Assembly (NCBI GenBank): GCA_008081045.1
Contig: VMDC01000022.1
Location: 79,895 to 143,894 of the forward strand
Direction: 5' to 3'
Source: Gammaproteobacteria bacterium
GTDB taxonomy: Bacteria; Pseudomonadota; Gammaproteobacteria; Pseudomonadales; Pseudohongiellaceae
Length of the DNA: 64,000 bases
Shown here: one piece after another, positions 56,841 to 64,000 of the stretch
Position numbering within the stretch: the stretch's first letter is position 1
How the letters are laid out: each line of letters begins with the position of its first letter
Made by a program: the position numbers and the translations under genes
Notes under the pieces: model-generated
What the model was told of the DNA's origin: nothing
What the model saw: the letters and a program-made list of their open reading frames with translations, nothing else
The model's database searches: none

Positions 56841-58621
56841 TGGAAATCCTCATCCCCACCAATTTGATCGAGAATTTCCAGTTCCTCAGACCACTGTGGC
56901 TCTTGGGGCTCATTCCTGCGGCAGTATTTATCCTTGCCCTTTGGCGGGTAAATTCCGCTGTAACAGCCTGGGACAGGGCAATCGATAAATCTCTGCTCCC
57001 GTTTCTGCTCGACCGAAGCAAGAATGCCGCGCAAAGGACCCCGCTCCTGCTTCTGAGCTTCGCCTGGATACTGAGCATTCTCGCCATGGCCGGCCCTGTT
57101 TGGGAACAGCTCCCGCAGCCGGTTCAGAAACGCGAAGACGCCATGGTGATTGTTTTTGACCTGTCCCTGTCTATGTTCGCCCCGGATCATCAACCGACCC
57201 GTCTTGATCTGGCCAAACGAAAGCTGCGGGACATCCTTGCCCTGCGAGAAGAAGGCCAGACGGCTCTGGTAGTATACGCAGGTGATGCACATACTGTAAC
57301 ACCGCTAACGGACGATGTCGTAACCATCGAATCACTGGTTCCCTCCCTCAGCCCGAACATTATGCCTCTGTTCGGCTCAAATCCTGTCGCTGCGGTCGAG
57401 CTTGCGATTGGCTTGTTGGATGAAGTAGAGGCTACCCGAGGCCGCATTCTCCTGATGACTGACGGCATCAATGGCTTTTCTGAGGAACAGCGTCTTGCCA
57501 ATCGTCTGCAGGAAACGGACTACGAACTGCTGATCATGGGCATTGGCACTGAACAGGGTGCACCAATCCGAACCAGCGACGGAAGTTTTCTGACTGACCA
57601 AACAGGGGCTATCGTCACCCCCACACTTAATCGTAATGTTCTGCAGTCCCTGGCAAACCGCACCGGCGGCCGCTACCACGACATTCAGCTTGCCGATTCT
57701 GATCTGGCCTTTCTGTTGTCTAACTTTGACCTTCTGGACGACGAGGAACTGACGGAAGTCGATGAGGAATTCGACATCTGGTACGAATCCGGCCCCTGGC
57801 TGCTTCTTCTCGTTCTTCCTGTTGCAGCCATGAGCTTCAGGAAAGGATGGCTGTTCAGCCTGGTCATTCTGAGTACCGCCGGAGTTATGCTTCCTTCCAA
57901 TCAGGCGCAGGCGTTTGACTGGAGAGATTTATGGCAAACGAAAGACCAGCAAGCGGCGGAGGCATTTGCCAACGAACAGCACGAGCTGGCTGCCTCTTTA
58001 TTCGAGTCTTCTGAGTGGTCGGGCGCCGCGAACTATCGATCAAAAAACTATGAAACCGCGATAGCCGCCTACAGTGCCATCAACACGCCTGACGGCCATT
58101 ATAATCGCGGCAATGCGCTCGCCCTGGCAGGGAATTACCCCGAGGCCATAGCGGCTTATGACACTGCTCTCTCAATGGCGCCTGATCATGAGGACGCGCT
58201 CAATAATAAGGCCATTATTGAGGAGCTGCTCGAACAACAGGAATCCGAAGAGGGAGAGCAGCAGGAAGGAGACAGCCAGGATAACCAATCTGAGCAAAAC
58301 TCCCAAAACGAGTCAGAGCAGCAGGAAAACTCTGAGCAACAGGATCAGCAAAGCCAGGAAGGCAATCAGGATCAGCAAGAGCAGCAACAGCAGAATCAGC
58401 CACCCGAAGAACAGGAAGGCTCGGAGTCTAACAGCGAGCAGAACACGCCTTCGGAATCGACCAATGAAGAATTCGAGGAGCAGCAGTCGCTCGAACAATG
58501 GCTTCGCCGCATTGAAGATGATCCGGGCGAGCTTCTGCGGCGCAAATTTCGCTATCAATATCGTCAGCGACAGCTCAATGGCACAGCCAATAACACCAGC
58601 AGCGGAGGCCAGATATGGTAA
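56840..58621 (+). CDS. batB: BatB-BatC fusion: VWA domain plus TPR repeats
   Basis: 593 residues. Membrane helices near residues 18-36 and 67-85, a VWA domain with DLSLSM (DxSxS) and LLMTDGING, then two more hydrophobic segments (about 310-350). A TPR region with DGHYNRGNALALAGNYPEAIAAYDTALSMAPDHEDALNNKA (about 420-465) follows, which is BatC-like. A Gln/Glu/Ser-rich low-complexity tract (about 467-545) and a short basic C-terminus end it. So batB and batC of Bacteroides are one gene here, a common form in proteobacteria. The last 7 nt overlap batD. Confidence 0.9.
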   Translation: MEILIPTNLIENFQFLRPLWLLGLIPAAVFILALWRVNSAVTAWDRAIDKSLLPFLLDRSKNAAQRTPLLLLSFAWILSILAMAGPVWEQLPQPVQKREDAMVIVFDLSLSMFAPDHQPTRLDLAKRKLRDILALREEGQTALVVYAGDAHTVTPLTDDVVTIESLVPSLSPNIMPLFGSNPVAAVELAIGLLDEVEATRGRILLMTDGINGFSEEQRLANRLQETDYELLIMGIGTEQGAPIRTSDGSFLTDQTGAIVTPTLNRNVLQSLANRTGGRYHDIQLADSDLAFLLSNFDLLDDEELTEVDEEFDIWYESGPWLLLLVLPVAAMSFRKGWLFSLVILSTAGVMLPSNQAQAFDWRDLWQTKDQQAAEAFANEQHELAASLFESSEWSGAANYRSKNYETAIAAYSAINTPDGHYNRGNALALAGNYPEAIAAYDTALSMAPDHEDALNNKAIIEELLEQQESEEGEQQEGDSQDNQSEQNSQNESEQQENSEQQDQQSQEGNQDQQEQQQQNQPPEEQEGSESNSEQNTPSESTNEEFEEQQSLEQWLRRIEDDPGELLRRKFRYQYRQRQLNGTANNTSSGGQIW

Positions 58622-60396
58622 ACCGGATTTCGCTCAGAGCAGCTGTTGCTTTTTTACTGTTCTCTCTGGCTTTTTCAGCCACAGCACAGGAGATTGAAGT
58701 ATCGGTAGATCGCTATGAGCTGGCGCGAGGGGAAACCCTGACTTACACCATCCGGGTATTTGAGCAACGCCAAGGGATGCAGCTTGATCTGACGCCCCTA
58801 ACCGAAAATTTCGATGTTCTGGGCACCCGGACATCGAGTCAGATCCGCTCGATTAACGGATCCGTGGAATCCTGGACTGATTACATCGTCACGCTGTTCC
58901 CTCTGACGGAGGGAGACCTGGAAATCCCGCCGCTGACCATAAACAATGCACGCACTGACCCAATCACGGTGTCGGTGGTTAACCAAGGGCCACGGTCTAA
59001 TCAGTCTTCAGAAGAGCTTTTTCTGGAAATAGAAGTCAACAAAGACAGCGTATACGTCCAAGAACAACTGCTGTTTACCGTCAGACTGTTCTATACAATC
59101 AACGGCATTCGTAACCCCCAGTTCACTGAACTGGAGATGCCTGATACCGTGATTCAACTGATCGGCTCTCCGAACCAGTATGAAAAGCTTATCGATGGCG
59201 TACGCTATGGCGTCTACGAAAAGCGCTACGTCATCTTTCCACAGCGAAGTGGGCCTCTGGAGATTCCCGACATTCTATTTCGCGGAGAGGTGACCGACGG
59301 GTCGAGCAACTTCGTTTTCAGGAACCTTAACACCAGACGAGTGACCGCTTTTATTGACGGCATGACCGTTGACGTCAAACAACGTCCGGCAGCAGCTGCC
59401 AACAGCCCTGTTTGGCTGCCAGTCTCCGGCCTGACCCTCGAAGACAGCTGGGCACCGGACACCGATGAACTGCAAATTGGAGATTCGGTCGTGCGTACCA
59501 TCACCATGGTCGCAGAGGGACTTGATGGCGCGGTACTGCCACCGTTCGGAACCACCGATCTCGATGGCGCCAACACCTACCCTGACCCATCAGAAATTGA
59601 CCGGACTTTCGTCAGCGGAGCGATCGTAGGCACCCGCGTTGAAACCATGACAATTGTCCCGACCGTTGACGGTAACCTTGAAATTCCGGAAATTGCGATT
59701 CCCTGGTGGAACATCGATACCGACCAGCTTCAGGTAACCACCATCCCGGCAAAAACCCTCATTATCGGAGCAATAGCGGGATCCGCCCCAGCTGAACAGG
59801 CTGTCTCCAGCAGCGGCAATCTGGAAGATTTACTGGCAATGCCCCCTGTCGTAGACCAGGAAATGATCGACGAGCAAGCCGAAGCCGAATACATAGAAAT
59901 AGAGGCTAACTGGCTACGCTATCTGATCTCCGCAGCCTTTTTGATTGTTCTGATCAGCATCTATCGCCTGGTGATATGGCCCAACCGGCAACTGATAAAC
60001 CATTATCTCAACGCTGGCAGAAACCGAATCGCTGAACACTATTCCCCCGCCAATAACGAACGGGTCGCCTACCGGCAACTTCTGAAAATCCTGAAGCAGA
60101 AGGAGATGCACCACATACGAACGCAGCTTGTCGTTTGGTGTGATCATTTTATCGAGAGTCGACGAATTGCGAACATGGAAGATATTCTCCAAGCGCAGGA
60201 AGCCGCTGAGTTACACCAACATGTACAGAATCTACAAACCGATCTGTTCCGAAACAGGATTGGTTCCAACGATCAGAGCTTTGATCCGGCGGCCTGTATA
60301 GAAACGATAGCGACCCTGAGACGTGTCAAAATTACGCAATCCAAACGACTTGCCAAGGAAGATCGCTACAGCCTTCCACCGCTGTACCGAATCTGA
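58615..60396 (+). CDS. batD: BatD family protein
   Basis: 593 residues, final gene of the operon. A signal peptide (AAVAFLLFSLAFSATAQE, cleaved about residue 24) is followed by repeated beta domains typical of BatD (VSVDRYELARGETLTYTIRV; LFLEIEVNKDSVYVQEQLLFTVRLFY; VYEKRYVIFPQRSGPLEIP). One membrane helix near residue 440 (RYLISAAFLIVLISIYRLVIW) and a cytoplasmic C-terminal domain complete it. It is thus a periplasmic domain anchored beside BatA/B. I see no strong terminator after it. Confidence 0.9.
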   Translation: MVNRISLRAAVAFLLFSLAFSATAQEIEVSVDRYELARGETLTYTIRVFEQRQGMQLDLTPLTENFDVLGTRTSSQIRSINGSVESWTDYIVTLFPLTEGDLEIPPLTINNARTDPITVSVVNQGPRSNQSSEELFLEIEVNKDSVYVQEQLLFTVRLFYTINGIRNPQFTELEMPDTVIQLIGSPNQYEKLIDGVRYGVYEKRYVIFPQRSGPLEIPDILFRGEVTDGSSNFVFRNLNTRRVTAFIDGMTVDVKQRPAAAANSPVWLPVSGLTLEDSWAPDTDELQIGDSVVRTITMVAEGLDGAVLPPFGTTDLDGANTYPDPSEIDRTFVSGAIVGTRVETMTIVPTVDGNLEIPEIAIPWWNIDTDQLQVTTIPAKTLIIGAIAGSAPAEQAVSSSGNLEDLLAMPPVVDQEMIDEQAEAEYIEIEANWLRYLISAAFLIVLISIYRLVIWPNRQLINHYLNAGRNRIAEHYSPANNERVAYRQLLKILKQKEMHHIRTQLVVWCDHFIESRRIANMEDILQAQEAAELHQHVQNLQTDLFRNRIGSNDQSFDPAACIETIATLRRVKITQSKRLAKEDRYSLPPLYRI

Positions 60397-60472
60397 GGCT
60401 ACAGGGCTCCCTATCAGCATACCGATTTGAATTACCCTTATCAGCGAGTCCATTTTCGCCTAAACCCGATTC

Positions 60473-60823
60473 ATGCCAAATTCAAAATTGGTCTACACAA
60501 CGTCTGGCAGCAATCTCTGCAGCATTTGCGGCAGAGCGCTGCATAAGTGCAAATGTGAAAGTGAAGCCCGACCGATTGACACAAACATAGCCCGGACTCC
60601 TCAGATTCAACTGGAGAAAAAAGGCCGGGGCGGAAAAGAAGTGACCGTTATTTCACATCTTGGCCTAAGCGGAGCGCAATTACTTGAGCTCCTGCAGCTC
60701 ATTAAAAAAAAATTGGGAACAGGAGGAACACTCAAAAACCAGTCCCTGGAAATACAGGGAAACCGGGTTGCTGAAGTGCGTGAACTTCTCGTCTCTCAGG
60801 GCATTTTGAAGAGTGTAAACTGA
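60473..60823 (+). CDS. yciH: SUI1-family translation factor YciH
   Basis: 116 residues. The SUI1 domain (about residues 40-116) contains the family core KGRGGKEVTVISHLGL and GTGGTLKNQSLEIQGN. The N-terminal segment has a CxxC...CxC arrangement (LCSICGRALHKCKCE), probably a small zinc ribbon. YciH is the bacterial homologue of eIF1 and affects start-site fidelity. It has its own spacing of 76 bp from batD and converges with purF. Confidence 0.95.
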   Translation: MPNSKLVYTTSGSNLCSICGRALHKCKCESEARPIDTNIARTPQIQLEKKGRGGKEVTVISHLGLSGAQLLELLQLIKKKLGTGGTLKNQSLEIQGNRVAEVRELLVSQGILKSVN

Positions 60824-60971
60824 GCGCTTTTAACTGGCTGTATGTGACGCAGACACTGTTTGATTTCTTTCAAAAGCTGGCGCAGCTGGGTTAGACCTTG
60901 CTTCTCCTCTGCTTCGGACAATTGCACGGAACCGTAAATGGCAGAGATTTAGATACCCGCTAAGCCTCAAC

Positions 60972-62498
60972 TCAGCCATCACTTTGCAAATCGGAAACAA
61001 GATTCTGCTGTCTCGCCACGCTTTTTTTATTCTTCGCCAATTTAGCCGCATCATTTCGAGCCAGCTCCAAACGCTTCAGATACATCTCATCAACGTCACC
61101 GGTAATATATTCCCCATTGAACACTGAGCACTCAAAGTGCTGCAGGTCCGGATTACCTTCAGCCGCTGCAGCAATCAGATCATCCAGGTCCTGATAAATC
61201 AGCCAGTCAGCACCGATCTGAACTTCAACCTCCTGATCAGTCTTACCGGCCGCGATAAGTTCCGTGGCTGCAGGCATATCAATACCGTAAACGTTGGGAT
61301 AGCGAATTGCCGGTGCGGCTGAGGCAAAGTAGACTTTCCGCGCACCGGCGTCCCGTGCCATCTGGATGATCTGCTTACAGGTCGTACCTCGCACAATAGA
61401 ATCATCTACCAACAGGACATTTTTCCCTTTAAATTCCAATTCGATTGCGTTTAATTTCTGCCGAACCGACTTACGACGCTGACTCTGACCGGGCATGATA
61501 AACGTTCGCCCTATGTAGCGATTTTTGACGAAACCTTCCCGATACTTAATGCCCAGATGATTGGCCAGCTCAAGCGCTGAGGTTCTGCTGGTGTCAGGGA
61601 TCGGTATCACGACATCGATGTCATGGTCGGGGCGCAATCTATTCACTTTTTCTGCCAGACGCTGCCCCATGCGTAAGCGGGCCTTATAGACAGAAATGCT
61701 GTCCATAAGTGAATCCGGACGGGCGAAGTAAACATGCTCGAAAATACAGGGGGCATGGATACCGGGCTCACCGCAGACCTTAGTATGCAGATTTCCCTGA
61801 ACATCGATGTAGACCGCCTCTCCCGGGGCGATATCCCGCTCAATCGTAAACCCCTGCGAATCCAGTGCCACGCTCTCCGACGCAATCATATATTCTTTCT
61901 GCCCGTTGCTGGCCCGGGAGCCGAAAACCAGCGGCCGGATACCATTGATATCGCGGAACCCCAGTATTCCGTATCCGGTTATCATGACAACCGCAGCGTA
62001 ACCACCGCGACAGCGCTTGTGGACGCCTTCAACCGCAGAGAAGATGTCTCCCGGCCTTGGCTCAATCTGTTTCTTCTGTGACAACTCGTGGGCGAAAATA
62101 TTCAGCAGCACCTCTGAGTCTGAATCGGTGTTCATGTGGCGCAGGTCAGTCTTGTACAGCTCCCGATTCAAGTCGGCGGTATTAGTCAGGTTACCGTTGT
62201 GAGCAAGGGACAAACCGTAAGGCGAGTTTACGTAGAATGGCTGGGCAAGTGCGGGGCTGGAGCTACCCGCCGTAGGGTATCTCACGTGACCAATACCCAT
62301 CTGGCCTGTGAGTCGGCGCATGTGGCGAGTCCGGAAGACATCCTTAACCAGACCATTGTCTTTTCGTAAGTTAAGCTTTCCGTTATCACTGGTCATAATC
62401 CCCGCCGCATCCTGCCCTCGATGCTGCAGCACTGTCAGTGTGTCATACAGGCACACCCCCACATCCTGACTGGTTACCACTCCAACTAATCCGCACAT
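60972..62498 (-). CDS. purF: Amidophosphoribosyltransferase
   Basis: First committed step of purine synthesis, PRPP plus glutamine to phosphoribosylamine. The mature N-terminal nucleophile is Cys2 (MCGLVGVV). The glutamine amidotransferase part has [11 protein letters not shown] and [13 protein letters not shown]. The PRPP site is [18 protein letters not shown]. 508 residues (E. coli 505). Downstream of cvpA with 29 bp between; part of the classic folC-dedD-cvpA-purF operon. Confidence 0.98.
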   Translation of the reverse strand: MCGLVGVVTSQDVGVCLYDTLTVLQHRGQDAAGIMTSDNGKLNLRKDNGLVKDVFRTRHMRRLTGQMGIGHVRYPTAGSSSPALAQPFYVNSPYGLSLAHNGNLTNTADLNRELYKTDLRHMNTDSDSEVLLNIFAHELSQKKQIEPRPGDIFSAVEGVHKRCRGGYAAVVMITGYGILGFRDINGIRPLVFGSRASNGQKEYMIASESVALDSQGFTIERDIAPGEAVYIDVQGNLHTKVCGEPGIHAPCIFEHVYFARPDSLMDSISVYKARLRMGQRLAEKVNRLRPDHDIDVVIPIPDTSRTSALELANHLGIKYREGFVKNRYIGRTFIMPGQSQRRKSVRQKLNAIELEFKGKNVLLVDDSIVRGTTCKQIIQMARDAGARKVYFASAAPAIRYPNVYGIDMPAATELIAAGKTDQEVEVQIGADWLIYQDLDDLIAAAAEGNPDLQHFECSVFNGEYITGDVDEMYLKRLELARNDAAKLAKNKKSVARQQNLVSDLQSDG

Positions 62499-62527
62499 AA
62501 AAATATGCTCCGCTCCAGGTGATTACT

Positions 62528-63013
62528 CTAATAAGTAGGGATTACTGCATTCATGTCGCCAATAAAGATCTGCGATTCTTCAATCAAAACCATGCCGTAG
62601 GGAATCAGCGTGGACTGCTGCCACCATTCCGCCCCTGACACAAACACATTCAAGACAAACAAAACCACCAAAACAATGACCGTGCCCCGGGCGACCCCAA
62701 ACACTGCCCCCAAGAGGCGGTCGAGTGTTTTTAACCCAGTCACAACCAGGAGCTTTGACATAAAGTGGTTTAGGGCTGCTCCCAACATAATGGTGATGAC
62801 AAACAGAACAGAGAAGGCGGTGACATATCGGACAGAGGGGTTATCTATCAGATTCCCAAGCATACCGGCTAAGGACTCACTGTAAACGCGGGAAACCAAC
62901 AACGCAGCAATCCAGCTGAGAAGCGACAATATCTCCTTGACAAAACCCCGCCACACGCCGAAAGCTGAGGAAATCGCAATGACTGCAAGAATGAGGATAT
63001 CAGCCTGAGTCAT
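62528..63013 (-). CDS. cvpA: CvpA family membrane protein
   Basis: 161 residues (E. coli 162) with four membrane helices and the CvpA opening MTQADILILAVIAISSAFGVWRGFVKEILSLLSWIAA. Linked to colicin V production and envelope stress in E. coli; its biochemical function is unresolved. Lies between dedD and purF as usual. Confidence 0.96.
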   Translation of the reverse strand: MTQADILILAVIAISSAFGVWRGFVKEILSLLSWIAALLVSRVYSESLAGMLGNLIDNPSVRYVTAFSVLFVITIMLGAALNHFMSKLLVVTGLKTLDRLLGAVFGVARGTVIVLVVLFVLNVFVSGAEWWQQSTLIPYGMVLIEESQIFIGDMNAVIPTY

Positions 63014-63030
63014 CGTTTATGGACTGGCTC

Positions 63031-63666
63031 CTAACGTTCCATCTCATAGGGAACCACGATTCCCGCCAGCTGAAATTCTTCTTGCAGGCTACTCTGGTAA
63101 TCGGCAGATAGCTGTCTGTCCAACCAAGGACCGACGAAAACGCCCCTCAGCCGACCCTCATCGGATTCGATCTCTCGCATATATGCCCGATAACCTGCGT
63201 CCTGCAATCGCTCTAGCAGAATCGCGGCGTTGTCTGCGTTGGAAAATAAGCCCAATCGAACGCTCCAGCCGCTCGGCAAGCCATCCTCACCCAATTGCGG
63301 GAGCTTCTCGTCCTGCCTGGTGTAAGCAGGAACCGATTCGGTGGCGTCAGGCCCAGTAGCCATGGCCTCCTGTGCAACCGTCAAGGTGCTCTCTGAGTCA
63401 GAATCGCTGGTTTGGTTTGTTGCAGAAGCCGGTTGGACGGCATCATTCTCTGGTAGAGCCACCGCAGGTACATCGCTGTCGGCAATGATAACCGGACGGG
63501 TCTGTTGCGGTTCAGGCAAAATGGTGATTCGCGGGGGATCTGGTATCTGGCTGGTCAGAGTAGGCCCATAGCTGCCTTCGCCATCAAAAACAATCGGCAG
63601 AAAGATCAGACAGCAAGCCAGTAAAACAACGGTACCAACAACTCTCTGTTTAGTATTCTGCTGCAA
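63031..63666 (-). CDS. dedD: DedD-like SPOR-domain protein
   Basis: 211 residues from a TTG at 63666. The N-terminus KQRVVGTVVLLACCLIFLPIVFDGE is a membrane anchor typical of DedD. A Pro/Ser/Thr-rich linker follows, and the C-terminal SPOR domain (about 140-208: WSVRLGLFSNADNAAILLERLQDAGY) binds denuded peptidoglycan at the division site. No ATG or GTG is available: upstream in the same frame the sequence stays open for 32 codons back to the folC stop. TTG is chosen because homologues start 6-8 residues before the QRVVG block. Confidence 0.88.
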   Translation of the reverse strand: MQQNTKQRVVGTVVLLACCLIFLPIVFDGEGSYGPTLTSQIPDPPRITILPEPQQTRPVIIADSDVPAVALPENDAVQPASATNQTSDSDSESTLTVAQEAMATGPDATESVPAYTRQDEKLPQLGEDGLPSGWSVRLGLFSNADNAAILLERLQDAGYRAYMREIESDEGRLRGVFVGPWLDRQLSADYQSSLQEEFQLAGIVVPYEMER

Positions 63667-63762
63667 GTCAGCGCTTCCCAGGTCCGGTCTGTACCACCGA
63701 ACGGCGATCTCCAGAAACAGACGAAGCCAGTCCCGTTGAGGCGTTACTGAATCCGTACCCTT

Positions 63763-64000
63763 CTAACACTTAGAGAGCATTCGCGCCGCGGCAACGGTAT
63801 GAAACGAGCCGGCAACCACGACCATCTCCCTTTCTACTTCTGCTGCCTGTGCCAGGGCATCTTCGCAAGCGGCTTTGTAAGCCTCGGCAACCCCATTAAA
63901 GCAACGCATGGTTGAAGTTGGGTCGAGTTTTTTAAGCTTCTCGCTCAGTTCGATGGACGGCAGGCATCTAGCATCTTCGACCTGCGCAATATACCAGATG
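63763..64000 (-). CDS. folC: Folylpolyglutamate/dihydrofolate synthase FolC, C-terminal fragment
   Basis: Only the last 78 residues are in the window, reading into the stop at 63763. The C-terminal MurC/D/E-like domain ends with VVVAGSFHTVAAARML, matching the GSFYTVA-type end of FolC. Gene order (folC-dedD-cvpA-purF) supports the call. FolC adds glutamates to folates and makes dihydrofolate from dihydropteroate. Confidence 0.85.
   Translation of the reverse strand, partial: IWYIAQVEDARCLPSIELSEKLKKLDPTSTMRCFNGVAEAYKAACEDALAQAAEVEREMVVVAGSFHTVAAARMLSKC

Noticed and set aside
60830..61054. 74-codon minus-strand frame after yciH
   Set aside because: It lies between the yciH and purF stops and runs into purF out of frame; no family or ribosome site.

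Overview
The window is 64 kb of a gammaproteobacterial chromosome. It is mostly conserved housekeeping genes, with no prophage, insertion sequence or CRISPR array that I can see. The evidence for a gammaproteobacterium includes the folC-dedD-cvpA-purF order, the uvrC-pgsA-tRNA(Gly-Cys-Leu) order, a hpt/mscS/nagZ/lexA/topA block, and a long run from the Lol system through comEC, exbBD, lpxK, kdsB and murB that lies next to rne. These orders resemble Pseudomonas and its marine relatives. The Bat aerotolerance cluster, AbgT- and NhaC-type transporters, ThrH, SelU and an AddAB-like pair fit a free-living aerobic or marine heterotroph. The genus cannot be set from the sequence alone.

Layout. 1-9.5 kb: metabolic singletons (thrH, a 5'-nucleotidase, msrA, an epoxide hydrolase, an AbgT transporter, a PEP carboxylase of unusual lineage, a small membrane protein, glpE). 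9.7-13.6 kb: an NhaC-type antiporter, an apparently Tat-exported HD-domain protein, htpX and a small lipoprotein. 13.8-29.2 kb, all on the minus strand: lolC-lolD-lolE, comEC, exbB-exbD, msbA, lpxK, ycaR, kdsB, a low-molecular-weight phosphatase, murB, uvrC, pgsA, then tRNA-Gly, tRNA-Cys and tRNA-Leu. This is an envelope-building block that joins lipid A export, Kdo activation, lipoprotein sorting, peptidoglycan precursor and phospholipid synthesis. 29.3-31.0 kb: an orphan serine recombinase and about 1.1 kb of non-coding DNA rich in inverted repeats, leading into rne. 31.0-36.4 kb: rne, a bidirectional terminator, etfBA with a recognisable promoter, and a DUF1285 gene. 36.5-43.9 kb: selU and the AddB/AddA-like nuclease-helicase pair as one tight operon. 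43.9-50.5 kb: hpt, mscS, nagZ, lexA with a perfect SOS box, and topA. 50.7-53.0 kb: ilvE, tatD and a glutaredoxin-like gene. 53.3-60.4 kb: a six-gene MoxR/Bat operon with overlapping reading frames. 60.5-64 kb: yciH, then purF-cvpA-dedD-folC (folC cut by the window end).

Points most worth a second look: (1) the structured 1.1 kb between the recombinase and rne, including a 90-base element closed by a perfect 9-bp stem with further hairpins inside; (2) the recombinase itself, which keeps the Ser nucleophile but has Ser where a near-invariant catalytic Arg is expected; (3) the exported HD-domain protein whose six metal ligands are spaced largely like those of mixed-valent di-iron oxygenases; (4) a Bacteroidetes-like PEP carboxylase; (5) seven 11-bp tandem repeats between convergent lexA and topA; (6) a dedD reading frame that stays open, without any start codon, back to the folC stop; (7) a parS-like palindrome near 0.84 kb. 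I found no clear multi-gene system that is new as a whole. The candidates above are single genes and non-coding elements.
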